This document shows positions 1 through 8,887 of a stretch of 64,000 bases of DNA, one piece after another; within the stretch, counting starts at the first letter, position 1, and every line of letters begins with the position of its first letter. The DNA lies in the NCBI GenBank assembly GCA_963828185.1, contig CAWHDV010000019.1:248001-312000 (forward strand), read 5' to 3'. The notes below the pieces were generated by a model that did no database searches, was not told the DNA's origin, and saw only the letters and a program-made list of their open reading frames with translations. The DNA is from Rhodoblastus sp963828185. GTDB taxonomy: Bacteria; Pseudomonadota; Alphaproteobacteria; Rhizobiales; Beijerinckiaceae. A program made the position numbers and the translations under genes.

Positions 1-769
1 CACGCCGATAAAAGTCCAGCACGGGAAACTCGACGGTGAGCTTTCCCATGCCGGGAGCTGTGATGACGCAGATCGCGCCGTGCTTCGCGGCGGCGGGGAT
101 CGCAGCCGGCAGCCAGGCGCCGGTGGTCTCGAAAATGGCGTCGGCGAAGGCGCCGAATTTGGCCAAAACCTGTTCGGCCAGTTTTTCCGGCGCGCCCAGC
201 AGCAGCGTCTCGTAGCCGAGCGTTTCCAGCGCCGCCGCCTGTTCGGGACGGCGCACGGCCGCGACGACCCGCGCGCCGAGGGCGCGGCCCAAAGCCAGCG
301 CCGCCCGCCCGACCGCGCCATTGCCGCCGATGACCAGGAAATTTTTGCCCGGTCCGACCTGCGCCCGGCGTATCCCGTCCCAAGCGGTGGTATAGGGGAC
401 GCCGCAGGCCGCGGCTTCCGCGAAAGAGAGGTTTTCCGGCATTGCCGCGCAGCCAGCGGCGGGAAGCACGAGGAATTCGGCATGGCTTCCGTCTTGCGAG
501 AAGCCGAGGCCGAGGCCGGTGCCCCAGACCTTTTTTCCGAGCAGGCCCGTCGGTCCTTGCCGGACGATTCCCGCGAAATCGCGGCCGGGAATGCGCGGCA
601 GGGTGGTGTAGGCGGGGAAGAAGCCGAGCACGTTTTTAGCGTCGCTCGGGTTGAGCCCCGCCGCCTTGACTTCGACCAGAACCTCGCCGTCATCAGGCGT
701 GGGAGTCGGGCGCTCGACGAGGGCGAGGGCGGCAAGGTCGCCCGTCTTGTCGAAGCAAAGAGCCTGCAT
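1..769 (-). CDS. Zinc-type/quinone oxidoreductase of the MDR family, C-terminus beyond window
   Basis: The protein begins MQALCFDKTGDLAALAL at the ATG whose first base is 769 and runs off the left edge, so about 256 residues are visible. It shows the N-terminal GroES-like fold of the medium-chain dehydrogenase/reductase superfamily (LNPSDAKNVLG near residue 38, then PGRDFAG near 54) and a Rossmann nucleotide-binding segment (VIGGNGAVGRAALALGRALG near 135). No structural zinc-ligand cysteine cluster is visible, which fits the quinone oxidoreductase branch using NADPH. It lies 12 bases downstream of the purD stop on the same strand, so the two are probably co-transcribed. Substrate unknown. Confidence 0.8.
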   Translation of the reverse strand, partial: MQALCFDKTGDLAALALVERPTPTPDDGEVLVEVKAAGLNPSDAKNVLGFFPAYTTLPRIPGRDFAGIVRQGPTGLLGKKVWGTGLGLGFSQDGSHAEFLVLPAAGCAAMPENLSFAEAAACGVPYTTAWDGIRRAQVGPGKNFLVIGGNGAVGRAALALGRALGARVVAAVRRPEQAAALETLGYETLLLGAPEKLAEQVLAKFGAFADAIFETTGAWLPAAIPAAAKHGAICVITAPGMGKLTVEFPVLDFYRR

Positions 770-781
770 GGGATTATTGTC

Positions 782-2048
782 CTATCGCTTGATGGCTTGC
801 CAGCCGATGTCGCGGCGGCAAAAGCCTTCGGGAAAGTCGATCGCGTCGACGCCGCGATAGGCGAGGGTTTGCGCTTGCGCCACATCATCGGCCAGCGCCG
901 TGACATTCAGCACCCGGCCGCCATTGGCCACGAGCTTCTCGCCCTCGCGCTTCGTGCCCGCATGGGTGACGCTCACGCCCGCGATCCGCTCGGCTTTCTC
1001 TATGCCTTCGATCAATCCGCCCTTTTTCGGCGTTCCCGGATAGTTTTGCGCCGCCAGCACGACGGTCAGCGCGGTCTTGTCCGACAGACGCACTTTTGCC
1101 GGCAATTGGCCTTCGGCGCAGGCCAGCAGCAGGCCGAGCAGATCGTCCTCGAGCCGCGCCAGCATGACCTGGCATTCCGGATCGCCGAAGCGCGTGTTGA
1201 ACTCGATCAGTTTCGGCCCGTCCGGCCCGATCATCAGGCCGGCGAACAGCACGCCCTTGAACGCGCAGCCCTCCGCCTTCATCGCCTCAACCGTCGGCTC
1301 GATGATCTCCGCCATGACGCGGGCGCAAATTTCCGGCGTGACCACGGGGGCGGGGGAATAGGCGCCCATGCCGCCGGTATTGGGGCCGGTGTCGCCGTCG
1401 CCGACCCGCTTGTGATCCTGCGCCGAAGCGAAGGCCAGCGCCTTTTCGCCGTCGCACAGCGCGAAGAACGACGCCTCCTCGCCGTCGAGATAGGCCTCGA
1501 TCACCACTTCCGCGCCGGCCGCGCCAAAGGCGCCCTCGAACATGTGGCTGACCGCCGCTTCCGCCTCGGCGAGCGTCATGGCGACCACCACGCCCTTGCC
1601 GGCGGCGAGCCCGTCCGCCTTGACGACGATCGGCGCGCCTTTTTCGCGCAAATAGGCCAGCGCCGGCTCACGCCGGGTGAAACGCTGGTAGGCCCCGGTG
1701 GGGATATTGTATTTGGCGCAAAGGTCCTTGGTGAAACCCTTGGAGCCCTCGAGCCGCGCCGCCGCCTTGCTCGGCCCGAAAGCCTTGAGCCCCGCCGCTT
1801 CCAGCGCGTCGACGAGGCCGTCGACCAGCGGCTGCTCCGGCCCGATCACGACAAAGCCGATCGCCTGGATGCGGCAGAAGTCGATCACTGCGGAGAAATC
1901 CGTCAGGTCGAGCGCGACGTTTTGCGCGATCTTCGCCGTGCCGGGATTGCCGGGCGCGACGAACAGTTTTGCCAGCTTCGGGCTTTTGACGAGTGCCTGG
2001 CGACAGCGCATGTTCGCGTCCGCCGGAGCCGATGAGAAGAACGTTCAT
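782..2048 (-). CDS. purD: Phosphoribosylamine-glycine ligase, with a one-base frameshift near the N-terminus
   Basis: Catalyses the ATP-dependent joining of glycine to phosphoribosylamine in purine synthesis. The true start is the ATG at 2048: MNVLLIGSGGREHAL is the classic PurD N-terminus, but it lies in a different frame from the rest (RQALVKSPKLAKLFVAPGNPG onward). Removing one base at 2003 joins them into 421 residues, the usual family length. ATP-grasp motifs follow: VVKADGLAAGKGVVVA and, near the C-terminal third, FNTRFGDPECQ. An in-frame ATG at 2011 exists but would delete the nucleotide-binding loop. PurD is normally essential, so the shift is most likely an assembly error. It is divergent from xseA. 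Confidence 0.93.
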
Positions 2049-2148
2049 TGAAAAATCCAATCGCTTCGCCGTCTGTTTAGAGGGGGAGGCGCCGGGTTTC
2101 AACCGGCGGCGCTCGCCATCTTGGTTCGATTTGCGGTAGTTTTGTCGC

Positions 2149-3753
2149 ATGAGCGATTCCGCGCCCCTCACCAATGCGCCCGAACTGACCGTTTCCGAAC
2201 TGTCGGGCGCCCTCAAGCGCACGATCGAGGACCAGTTCGGCCATGTCCGGCTGCGCGGCGAAATCTCCAATTATCGCGGTCAACACTCCTCCGGCCACGC
2301 CTATTTTTCGCTCAAAGACGCCAACGCCCGCATCGACGCGGTGATCTGGAAGGGCGTTTTTGCCCGCCTGCGGACAAAGCCGCAGGAAGGGCTGGAAGTG
2401 ATCGCCACCGGCAAGATCACTACTTTCCCCGGCAAATCCTCCTACCAGATCGTCATCGAGCAATTGGAGCCGGCGGGTCTCGGCGCGCTGATGGCGCTTT
2501 TGGAGGAAAGACGGAAAAAGCTCGCCGCCGAGGGCTTGTTCGACGAGGCGCGCAAGCAGCTCATTCCCTTCCTGCCCAAAACCATCGGCATCGTCACTTC
2601 GCCGACCGGGGCGGTGATCCGCGATATCCTGCACCGCCTGCACGATCGCTTTCCGCGCCGCGTGCTGGTCTGGCCGGTGCGGGTGCAAGGCGAAACCTCA
2701 GCCGCCGAAGTAGCGGCGGCCATTCGCGGCTTCAACGCCCTGCCTTTGGGCGGCAAGATTCCGCGTCCCGACTTGCTGATCGTCGCGCGCGGCGGCGGCT
2801 CGCTGGAGGATCTGTGGAGTTTCAACGAGGAAGAGGTTTTGCGCGCGGCCGCGGAGAGTGAGATACCGCTGATTTCGGCGATCGGCCATGAGACCGACTG
2901 GACGCTGCTCGACCTCGTCGCCGATTTGCGCGCCCCGACCCCGACCGGCGCGGCGGAAAAGGCGGTGCCGGTGCGCGCCGAGCTGCTCGGCGATCTGGCG
3001 AACCTGTCGCGCCGCCATACGGACGCGATCTTGCGGACGCTGGAGCGGCGGCGGAGCGACCTGCGCGCTTTGGCCCGCGCCTTGCCAGCGGGCGATTCGC
3101 TGCTGGCGACGCCACGGCAAAGAACCGACCGGGGCGGCGAAAGATTGCGCGCCGCGCTGCAGGCTTCGCTTGGACGTCGGCAACTGGCGCTGGCGCAGGC
3201 GTCGCGCCTGCTGGCGCGCCACGCGCCGCAGGCGGAGATTTCGCGGGCGGTAGGGCGCTTGAACACGCTTTCCTTCCGGCTCGACGCCGCGCGCGGCGTC
3301 CTGATCGAGCGCCGCCGTGAAAGGCTGGCGACGGTTGCGAAAAGCCTGGGCTCAGCCGTCGCGGCGCGCCTGGGCCTGCTGCGCAATGAAGTCGCTTCGC
3401 GCCAGGAACGGCGGCGAACGCTTTCGGGGCGGCTCGACGCGGCAATGTTGGCGCTGCTGGCCCGCCGCCGTGAAAAACTGGCGCACCTGGAGCAGATGCG
3501 CTTTGCGCTCGGCTATGGCGCTATCCTGCAACGCGGTTTCGCGCTTGTGCGCGACGCGGCCGGCGCCGCCGTGCGCTCGGCGGCCCAGGCGCCGGAGGGA
3601 ACATGGCTCAGCCTGCAGTTTTCCGACGGAAGGGTCGCGGCGACGGTGGGCGAAAATCTCGAAGCGCCGCCGGCCGAGATGCAAAAGGCGACCAAAAAGC
3701 CGAAAAAAACGCCGGGAAAGCCGGGTGGAGGCGGGCAGGGCAGCCTGTTTTGA
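2149..3753 (+). CDS. xseA: Exodeoxyribonuclease VII large subunit
   Basis: Nuclease subunit of exonuclease VII, which degrades single-stranded DNA from both ends; partner is XseB. The 534 residues show the N-terminal OB-fold (SELSGALKRTIEDQFGHV, about 16-33; the segment through 110), then the nuclease domain with ARGGGSLEDLWSFNEEE near 212-228 and AIGHETDWTLLDLVADLRA near 244-262, followed by a long arginine-rich helical region and a lysine-rich tail (KKPKKTPGKPGGG). Start is the ATG at 2149. No xseB is found anywhere in the window, including its common position upstream of dxs. Confidence 0.96.
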   Translation: MSDSAPLTNAPELTVSELSGALKRTIEDQFGHVRLRGEISNYRGQHSSGHAYFSLKDANARIDAVIWKGVFARLRTKPQEGLEVIATGKITTFPGKSSYQIVIEQLEPAGLGALMALLEERRKKLAAEGLFDEARKQLIPFLPKTIGIVTSPTGAVIRDILHRLHDRFPRRVLVWPVRVQGETSAAEVAAAIRGFNALPLGGKIPRPDLLIVARGGGSLEDLWSFNEEEVLRAAAESEIPLISAIGHETDWTLLDLVADLRAPTPTGAAEKAVPVRAELLGDLANLSRRHTDAILRTLERRRSDLRALARALPAGDSLLATPRQRTDRGGERLRAALQASLGRRQLALAQASRLLARHAPQAEISRAVGRLNTLSFRLDAARGVLIERRRERLATVAKSLGSAVAARLGLLRNEVASRQERRRTLSGRLDAAMLALLARRREKLAHLEQMRFALGYGAILQRGFALVRDAAGAAVRSAAQAPEGTWLSLQFSDGRVAATVGENLEAPPAEMQKATKKPKKTPGKPGGGGQGSLF

Positions 3754-3821
3754 AGCAATGAGCCTGAAAATTTAGCCTAACGACGAGTGGCGCGGGCTTT
3801 GGCGATCAAGCTAGAGTGATA

Positions 3822-3835
3822 TTGATCTGGATCAA
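3822..3835. promoter_or_regulatory. FNR/FixK-type box TTGATCTGGATCAA
   Basis: A perfect TTGAT-N4-ATCAA palindrome, the consensus of FNR/FixK/Anr regulators, extended to ATATTGATC-TG-GATCAATAT. It ends one base before the ATG (3837) of the metallophosphoesterase. Binding here would more easily block than activate transcription unless the promoter lies downstream of the usual place or the mRNA is nearly leaderless. The match is direct; function is inferred. Confidence 0.55.
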
Positions 3836-3836
3836 T

Positions 3837-4604
3837 ATGCTCATCGCGCTCCTGACGGACATCCATGGGAATCGGGAAGCTTTCGACGCCTGCAGGGCGG
3901 AGGCGAAGCGGCTCGGCGCGGAAAAATTCGTCTATCTCGGCGATCTCGTGGGCTATGGCGCCGATCCCAGCTATATCGTCGATCGCGTCGCCGAGGATTT
4001 TGCGAATGGCGCCGTCTGCATCATGGGCAATCATGATCTCGCCGCCGTGCGCGGTCCCTCGGCTCGCATGAATTCCTATGCCCGCGCGGCGATCGAATGG
4101 ACGGCGGGCCGGCTCGACGCGGCGCAGATCGCGTTCCTCGCCGCCCAGCCATTCCGCGCGTCATGCGTCGGCGAGGCCGGGACGGCGGCGCTGTTCGTGC
4201 ACAGCGAAGCCAGCGCGCCGGAGCAGTTCATCTACATCACCGACGCGGAAACGGCTGAGCAATCGCTCAATACGGCCTCGGCGGCCTCGGCGCATGTCAC
4301 CTTTTGCGGCCATGTGCACCGGCCGCAGCTCTATCACATGGCGCCCGGCAAGCCGCCAATTGCCTTTGTTCCCACCGTCAACCTGCCGACCCCGCTGGCC
4401 CGAAGCCGGCGCTGGCTGGCGGTGGTCGGCTCGGTCGGCCAGCCGCGCGACGGCAATCCGCGCGCCGCCTTCGCCCTCTACGACGACGCGCGCGGCAGCC
4501 TCAATTGCGTGCGCGTCGCCTATGACATTGAAAGCGCGGCGCGGAAGATCGTCGCGGCGGCCCTGCCGGAGTATTTGGCGGAGAGGCTTTTCGACGGGCG
4601 GTAG
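3837..4604 (+). CDS. Calcineurin-like metallophosphoesterase (YfcE/PrpE-like)
   Basis: A 255-residue protein with the full set of metallophosphoesterase metal ligands in order: DIHGN (8-12), GDLVGYG (33-39), GNHD (64-67) and GHVHRP (158-163). The family hydrolyses phosphodiesters or phosphomonoesters with a di-metal centre; the layout without extra domains resembles diadenosine-tetraphosphatase or phosphodiesterase members, but substrate cannot be read from sequence. The ATG at 3837 is chosen because MLIALLTDIHGN is the normal first beta strand; an upstream GTG at 3816 would add MILIWIN encoded by the FNR-like palindrome itself. There is no good Shine-Dalgarno before 3837. Soluble, no signal peptide. 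Confidence 0.85.
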   Translation: MLIALLTDIHGNREAFDACRAEAKRLGAEKFVYLGDLVGYGADPSYIVDRVAEDFANGAVCIMGNHDLAAVRGPSARMNSYARAAIEWTAGRLDAAQIAFLAAQPFRASCVGEAGTAALFVHSEASAPEQFIYITDAETAEQSLNTASAASAHVTFCGHVHRPQLYHMAPGKPPIAFVPTVNLPTPLARSRRWLAVVGSVGQPRDGNPRAAFALYDDARGSLNCVRVAYDIESAARKIVAAALPEYLAERLFDGR

Positions 4605-4632
4605 TTTTCGGCCGCGGAGAATGCCGGATCGG

Positions 4633-5376
4633 TCACCTTCTCTTCAGGCGTCGAAAGAATTTGTTGAGAGATAGCCGCCAGTCTGAAATGCCATAGGGCA
4701 AGGATGGGTGGTTTGGAATGATTTCCTCGCCATTCAAAATGTTATTCACGCGCTGCGTCCATAGCTTCGGCACATCACTCTTCAAGGCGCTAATTCGAAA
4801 ATAGTGCCAAGTCGCCGGATAGAGAGTTCCTTTCCCATAGCTTCCGTAAGCGCCGAGTTGCCACTCTCTATGTCCGTCAAAGCCTATTGGAAACATCAGC
4901 TTGTAAGGCATCCCGATGTCATCGGCCCTCAGCGTGACAAGTTGCGCCGTATCGATTTGGCGACCAAGCTCATCCCTATGCCATGAAAAACTTGGCTTTC
5001 CCAGGTTAATCCAGGCGTCCTTTGAAATAATGAGCATGGATGCGGCGGCATAAATTCTATTTCTCATTATCGTGTGGCTGATATTCTGCGCGTTGCCAAT
5101 GAAGGATTTATTTTCCTTCACCCAAAGATACGCGTCTTTCAATATTTGTTTGTTGTGCGGTAGGCAGTCTAAATCAAGAAAACAAATAACATCGTCTGTT
5201 GAATTTTCAACTGCGTTCGTCATGAAGTCGCCATGCGCCGCATAAATTTTGTCGTAATCGTCGGTCGCGGGTTCGACGTGATAGTCGATGTTGATCCCAT
5301 TTTTTTTACAGCAAAGCGTATGGTCGGCGACGATTGTTTTTGGCATATCGGACGTATAAAAACTCAAGAACCGCAT
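4633..5376 (-). CDS. Putative glycosyltransferase, AT-rich singleton
   Basis: A 247-residue protein with a GT-A-like nucleotide-sugar signature: hydrophobic strand DDVICFL followed by DLDCLP (68-73), which places a DxD metal site where GT-A enzymes have it. C-terminal half contains paired aromatic motifs (GAYGSYGKGTLYPATWHYF) and ends in a basic tail (KFFRRLKRR) that could touch the membrane. No family name is recognised with confidence. The gene is clearly AT-richer than the flanking core genes and uses A/T-ending codons (many AAT, AAA, ATA), which suggests horizontal acquisition. It is next to the GT25-GT61 fusion gene on the same strand, so a surface-glycan role is likely. Confidence 0.6.
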   Translation of the reverse strand: MRFLSFYTSDMPKTIVADHTLCCKKNGINIDYHVEPATDDYDKIYAAHGDFMTNAVENSTDDVICFLDLDCLPHNKQILKDAYLWVKENKSFIGNAQNISHTIMRNRIYAAASMLIISKDAWINLGKPSFSWHRDELGRQIDTAQLVTLRADDIGMPYKLMFPIGFDGHREWQLGAYGSYGKGTLYPATWHYFRISALKSDVPKLWTQRVNNILNGEEIIPNHPSLPYGISDWRLSLNKFFRRLKRR

Positions 5377-5436
5377 TCTGCATTCCTTCCGGTGTTGCCG
5401 GGCCTGCGCATGTCGCCGGAGTCGAGCTAACCCATT

Positions 5437-7419
5437 TCAGGCCGTTGCTGTCGTCGCTGCGAGACTCTCCGCGAGCATCGCCCGGAAGGCGTCCGGGTCG
5501 ATTTCGAAATCGGAATACATTCCGGCGCTCTCATCCCGCGCCTTGCCGTGCAGCGAGAAATAGCGTCCCCGCTTCAGGTCGGTCAGGTCCCAGAAGAAAT
5601 CGTCGCGCATGGTTTGCGTGGTCAGGGCGAAGACGACCACGCCACGCGGCGCGAAAACGGCGTTGGTCAATGCGGCGCCGCAATTGCCGACGATGATTTC
5701 GGCGCCGGAAAATTTTTGCACCTGGGCGCCAAAGCTCAACGCGCCGGGATCGACGGTCTCGAAGCCGAGGGGAAGCAGGATATCGAGCAGCGCCTGTTCG
5801 TTGACGAGGCGCCGCTTGCCGCGACCGCGCAGGACGTAGAGACGCTTCGGGCCATTTTTGCTCAACCCGAGCCTTTTGGGGATGGATTCAAGTATCTCGA
5901 TGGCCTCTGGCGATTTAAGGAAGGGATGGCGCGAAATCGGCAGCGGATAGATTATCTGGTCGACATGGGTCATGCGGCTGCGATGACGCACGATCTGCTC
6001 AGGCCTGACGCCGAAGGCCGCAAGCGATTCGGCGTAGACATGGCGCATGCCCCCGCCTTTTTTCGAGACGATGACGCGGCATTGCGCCGGGTCGCAATGT
6101 TTCAGCGCGGCGACGACGCGCGGCAGGCCTTCAACCAGCCAATGCCCGTAATTGCGGTCGAATGTCTGCTTGAGCATGACATGGACAGGCCCGGACAGGC
6201 GATTTTGTATGATCCATCTTCGCGCGTAAATCTGGGGCGGCGCGCCGGGCGCGGGGTGGAAAAAGCAGCCAAATCTGGCCCAATCCCCGGTATTGTGCAG
6301 GCTTTCCGCCACCACCCGGCCGTCGTCGGCGATGATGACGCCGCCCGCGACAATCGACGCATTGCGCAAAAGCGCCACGTCGCCGCGCGGCGGCTGGGCC
6401 GGTCCCTCGGCGAGCGCCTTGCGCCAGTCGTCGAGACCGGGCGGCTCGTTTGCGATGCGGGGCGCGGTCCGCGCATAGGGTGCGACTGCGGCGGCTGCGC
6501 AAAAAATCGTCGCCAGTTCTTCGGCCGGAACGATATCGATCCTCTGCATTCCACGCGCCGATGAACGCGCCAGCACAAGGCGCGGAAGGAAATAATGCTT
6601 GCGCCAGCGGAAGCTCTCGCGAGAACCGGAGCCGAATTCGCTTGCGGCCCCTTGCCGAAATGCGACGATTTCCGGCCGCAGCGCCCGCACGACGCGGTTG
6701 ACCGCATAGCGCCTCGCCTGGAAAATCTGGCGGTAAAGCCGAAGCGTTTCCCGCCTGATGACGAAAAACAGCCTTTTTGTTGTCTGCGCCGGTTTCCTGG
6801 CGTCGAGCCGGCTGATGGCGCTGGTGAAATTGTGGCCTTGCGCATGATGGCGCAGGTAGAGTTGATCCTGGATCGCGGCGGCCGGGGCAAGCTGATAGAG
6901 CATCAATCCCTGTTTCACCGGGTCTTCCGGAAACACGATGTAATCGACGGGAAGCTCGGGGCTTTCTGTGGCGCGCAAAAAATATTCCGCGCCCGCCCGG
7001 CTCAGCACATAGGCTGCGCAGCTTTCATGCCGGGTGAAGAGGCGGGCGAGACTGCGCTCGCCGACTTGCAGCCTGGGCGCCCCGAGCATGACCTTGTTGA
7101 AATAGCTGTCGAGCTTCACCGCATGCGCGTCGGCGGGTATCCAGTCCTCGTCGCCGACATATTGGCGAAAATCATCGGCGAAATGCACGTCGTCTTCGAG
7201 AAAGCAGGCGTGCGAAGCGGGGGTTTCGAGAAACAGCCTCCAGGCGGCGCGATGGCTGTTCAGGCAGGCGATCTCGAAACGCGTCAGGCCCTTTTCGGTC
7301 GGCGGGTTCCCGCATCCGTCCACGGCCGGGACGCGCTCATGGTCGATCCCCGCCAGCGCCTGCTCCATATGGGCGCGACGATCCGTTTCCCGGTCGAGAT
7401 TGATAAAATAGACGCGCAT
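5437..7419 (-). CDS. Two-domain glycosyltransferase: GT25-type N-terminus fused to GT61/DUF563-type C-terminus
   Basis: The 660-residue product starts MRVYFINLDRETDRRAHM, the hallmark opening of LPS glycosyltransferase family 25, with LNSHRAAW (53-60) and the acidic metal motif FLEDDVHF (72-79). After a linker around 215-330, a second module carries DUF563/GT61 signatures: LKQTFDRNYGHWLVEGLPR near 405 and GNCGAALTNAVFAPRG near 573. The family normally transfers galactose/glucose (GT25) or xylose/other sugars (GT61). Two catalytic modules in one chain suggest consecutive additions to one glycan. Activity and donor sugars are inferred. GC content matches the chromosome, unlike its neighbour at 4633-5376. 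Confidence 0.8.
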   Translation of the reverse strand: MRVYFINLDRETDRRAHMEQALAGIDHERVPAVDGCGNPPTEKGLTRFEIACLNSHRAAWRLFLETPASHACFLEDDVHFADDFRQYVGDEDWIPADAHAVKLDSYFNKVMLGAPRLQVGERSLARLFTRHESCAAYVLSRAGAEYFLRATESPELPVDYIVFPEDPVKQGLMLYQLAPAAAIQDQLYLRHHAQGHNFTSAISRLDARKPAQTTKRLFFVIRRETLRLYRQIFQARRYAVNRVVRALRPEIVAFRQGAASEFGSGSRESFRWRKHYFLPRLVLARSSARGMQRIDIVPAEELATIFCAAAAVAPYARTAPRIANEPPGLDDWRKALAEGPAQPPRGDVALLRNASIVAGGVIIADDGRVVAESLHNTGDWARFGCFFHPAPGAPPQIYARRWIIQNRLSGPVHVMLKQTFDRNYGHWLVEGLPRVVAALKHCDPAQCRVIVSKKGGGMRHVYAESLAAFGVRPEQIVRHRSRMTHVDQIIYPLPISRHPFLKSPEAIEILESIPKRLGLSKNGPKRLYVLRGRGKRRLVNEQALLDILLPLGFETVDPGALSFGAQVQKFSGAEIIVGNCGAALTNAVFAPRGVVVFALTTQTMRDDFFWDLTDLKRGRYFSLHGKARDESAGMYSDFEIDPDAFRAMLAESLAATTATA

Positions 7420-7470
7420 CGGGCGGCTCCACGCCGGTCTTGCTTGCGCGAGACCGGCGCCTGCAAGGCT

Positions 7471-8688
7471 TCAGGCCTTGTTCAGCACTTTCGCCACGGC
7501 GTTCGGGCGCAGGCGATAGGCGTCGGGCATGCCCGATCCGAGCAGCGGGCGCAGGTAGAGGCGGAAGGCGTCGGTCACGTCCGTGCCGCAGGACGCCAAA
7601 AACTCGTCCTCCATCACGCGGGTCTTGCCCGCGACGCTATCGAGCGGAACCAGTTCGTAGTCGACCGAATAATAGCCGGTGCGCTTGATCGACACCGAAC
7701 CGTCGCGATCGCCCCACATGGCGTATTGCACCGCCTTTTCACCGACTTCGCGCGCCTCGCGCTGGTCGACGTCGGAGACGCAGCCGATGAACGAGCGTTG
7801 CAGATAGCCGAACGTGTCGCCGCGCACGCGCTTGATCTGCAGCTTGTTCCTGATCTCCTCGCACAGGAGGTCGGCCAGCGCGCCGGTGCCGGAAAGCTGG
7901 ATATTGCCGTGCGCGTCGTGCTCGACCTGTTCGGCGAGCTTGGTGACGATCGGCGCGCCGCTCGCGTCGTGGACGCCTTCCGACACAGCGATCACGCAGC
8001 GGCCCAGCCGGTCGTAGGTCCTCTTCACGTCGGCGAGGAATTTTTCGGTGTCGAACACCCGCTCCGGCACGTAGATGAGATGCGGGCCGTCCTCCGGAAA
8101 TTTCTTGCCGAGCGCCGATGCGGCGGTGAGGAAGCCGGCGTGGCGGCCCATCACCACGGCGCAATAGACGCCGGGCAGCGCGGCATTGTCGAGATTGGCG
8201 CCAGTAAAGGCCTGGGCGACGAAGCGCGCCGCCGAGGGGAAGCCCGGCGTGTGGTCGTTGCCGACGAGATCGTTGTCGATGGTCTTGGGTATATGCACGC
8301 AGCGCAGCGGATAATTGGCCTTGTGCGCCTCCTCGCTGACGATGCGCACCGTATCGGAGGAATCGTTGCCGCCGATATAGAAGAAGGCGCCGATCTCATG
8401 CGCCTGCAGGACTTTGAAGATTTCGTGGCAATATTTGGCGTCGGGCTTGTCGCGCGTCGAACCCAGCGCGGAGGAGGGCGTGTTGGCGACCATCTCGAGG
8501 TTATGGCTGGTCTCCTGCGTCAAATCGAGCAGGTCTTCGTTGACGATGCCGCGAACGCCGTGATGGGCGCCATAGACCCGGCTGACGCCGGCGAACTTTC
8601 GCGCCTCGAGCACGACGCCGGCCAGCGACTGGTTGATGACGGCGGTTGGGCCGCCGCCCTGGGCGACCAGAATTTTTTTCGGCGTCAT
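7471..8688 (-). CDS. pfp: Pyrophosphate-dependent 6-phosphofructokinase
   Basis: Reversibly phosphorylates fructose 6-phosphate using PPi. The 405 residues contain GGGPTAVIN (11-19), GGNDS (106-110), PKTIDND (134-140) and MGRHAGF (180-186). Asp in GGND and Lys in PKTIDND replace the two glycines that allow ATP binding in classical PfkA, so PPi dependence is a well-founded reading. Start is the ATG at 8688: GGGGAGG sits at a normal distance upstream, whereas an in-frame GTG five codons earlier overlaps that ribosome site. Such enzymes are typical of methanotrophs and some other alphaproteobacteria. ppdK, another PPi-linked glycolytic enzyme, lies 21 kb away. Confidence 0.93.
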   Translation of the reverse strand: MTPKKILVAQGGGPTAVINQSLAGVVLEARKFAGVSRVYGAHHGVRGIVNEDLLDLTQETSHNLEMVANTPSSALGSTRDKPDAKYCHEIFKVLQAHEIGAFFYIGGNDSSDTVRIVSEEAHKANYPLRCVHIPKTIDNDLVGNDHTPGFPSAARFVAQAFTGANLDNAALPGVYCAVVMGRHAGFLTAASALGKKFPEDGPHLIYVPERVFDTEKFLADVKRTYDRLGRCVIAVSEGVHDASGAPIVTKLAEQVEHDAHGNIQLSGTGALADLLCEEIRNKLQIKRVRGDTFGYLQRSFIGCVSDVDQREAREVGEKAVQYAMWGDRDGSVSIKRTGYYSVDYELVPLDSVAGKTRVMEDEFLASCGTDVTDAFRLYLRPLLGSGMPDAYRLRPNAVAKVLNKA

Positions 8689-8887
8689 GGATTGCCTCCC
8701 CACGAGAATGACGCGCTGTTCTAGCGCAGCTTGACGCGGAAGGCATCATGCGGCGCGGGAATTTTGGATCTGGAGTCTTCCGCAATCCGACATCCGGCCC
8801 GCCCGACGGGTCAACGCAAGGTCGTGCCTGAAAACTCTGCTCATATTATGGAATCTGCTTTAGGCTTCCGGTGGAAGGAGTCGCGCC

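Noticed and set aside
80..2035. A 651-residue open frame on the + strand across purD and the MDR gene
   Set aside because: It is antisense to two well-supported genes. High-GC codons make the opposite strand open; its sequence is Arg/Ala-rich and shows no domain.
6595..8724. A 709-residue + strand open frame opposite the GT fusion and pfp
   Set aside because: Antisense to pfp, which has every PPi-PFK motif. No family features in the frame.
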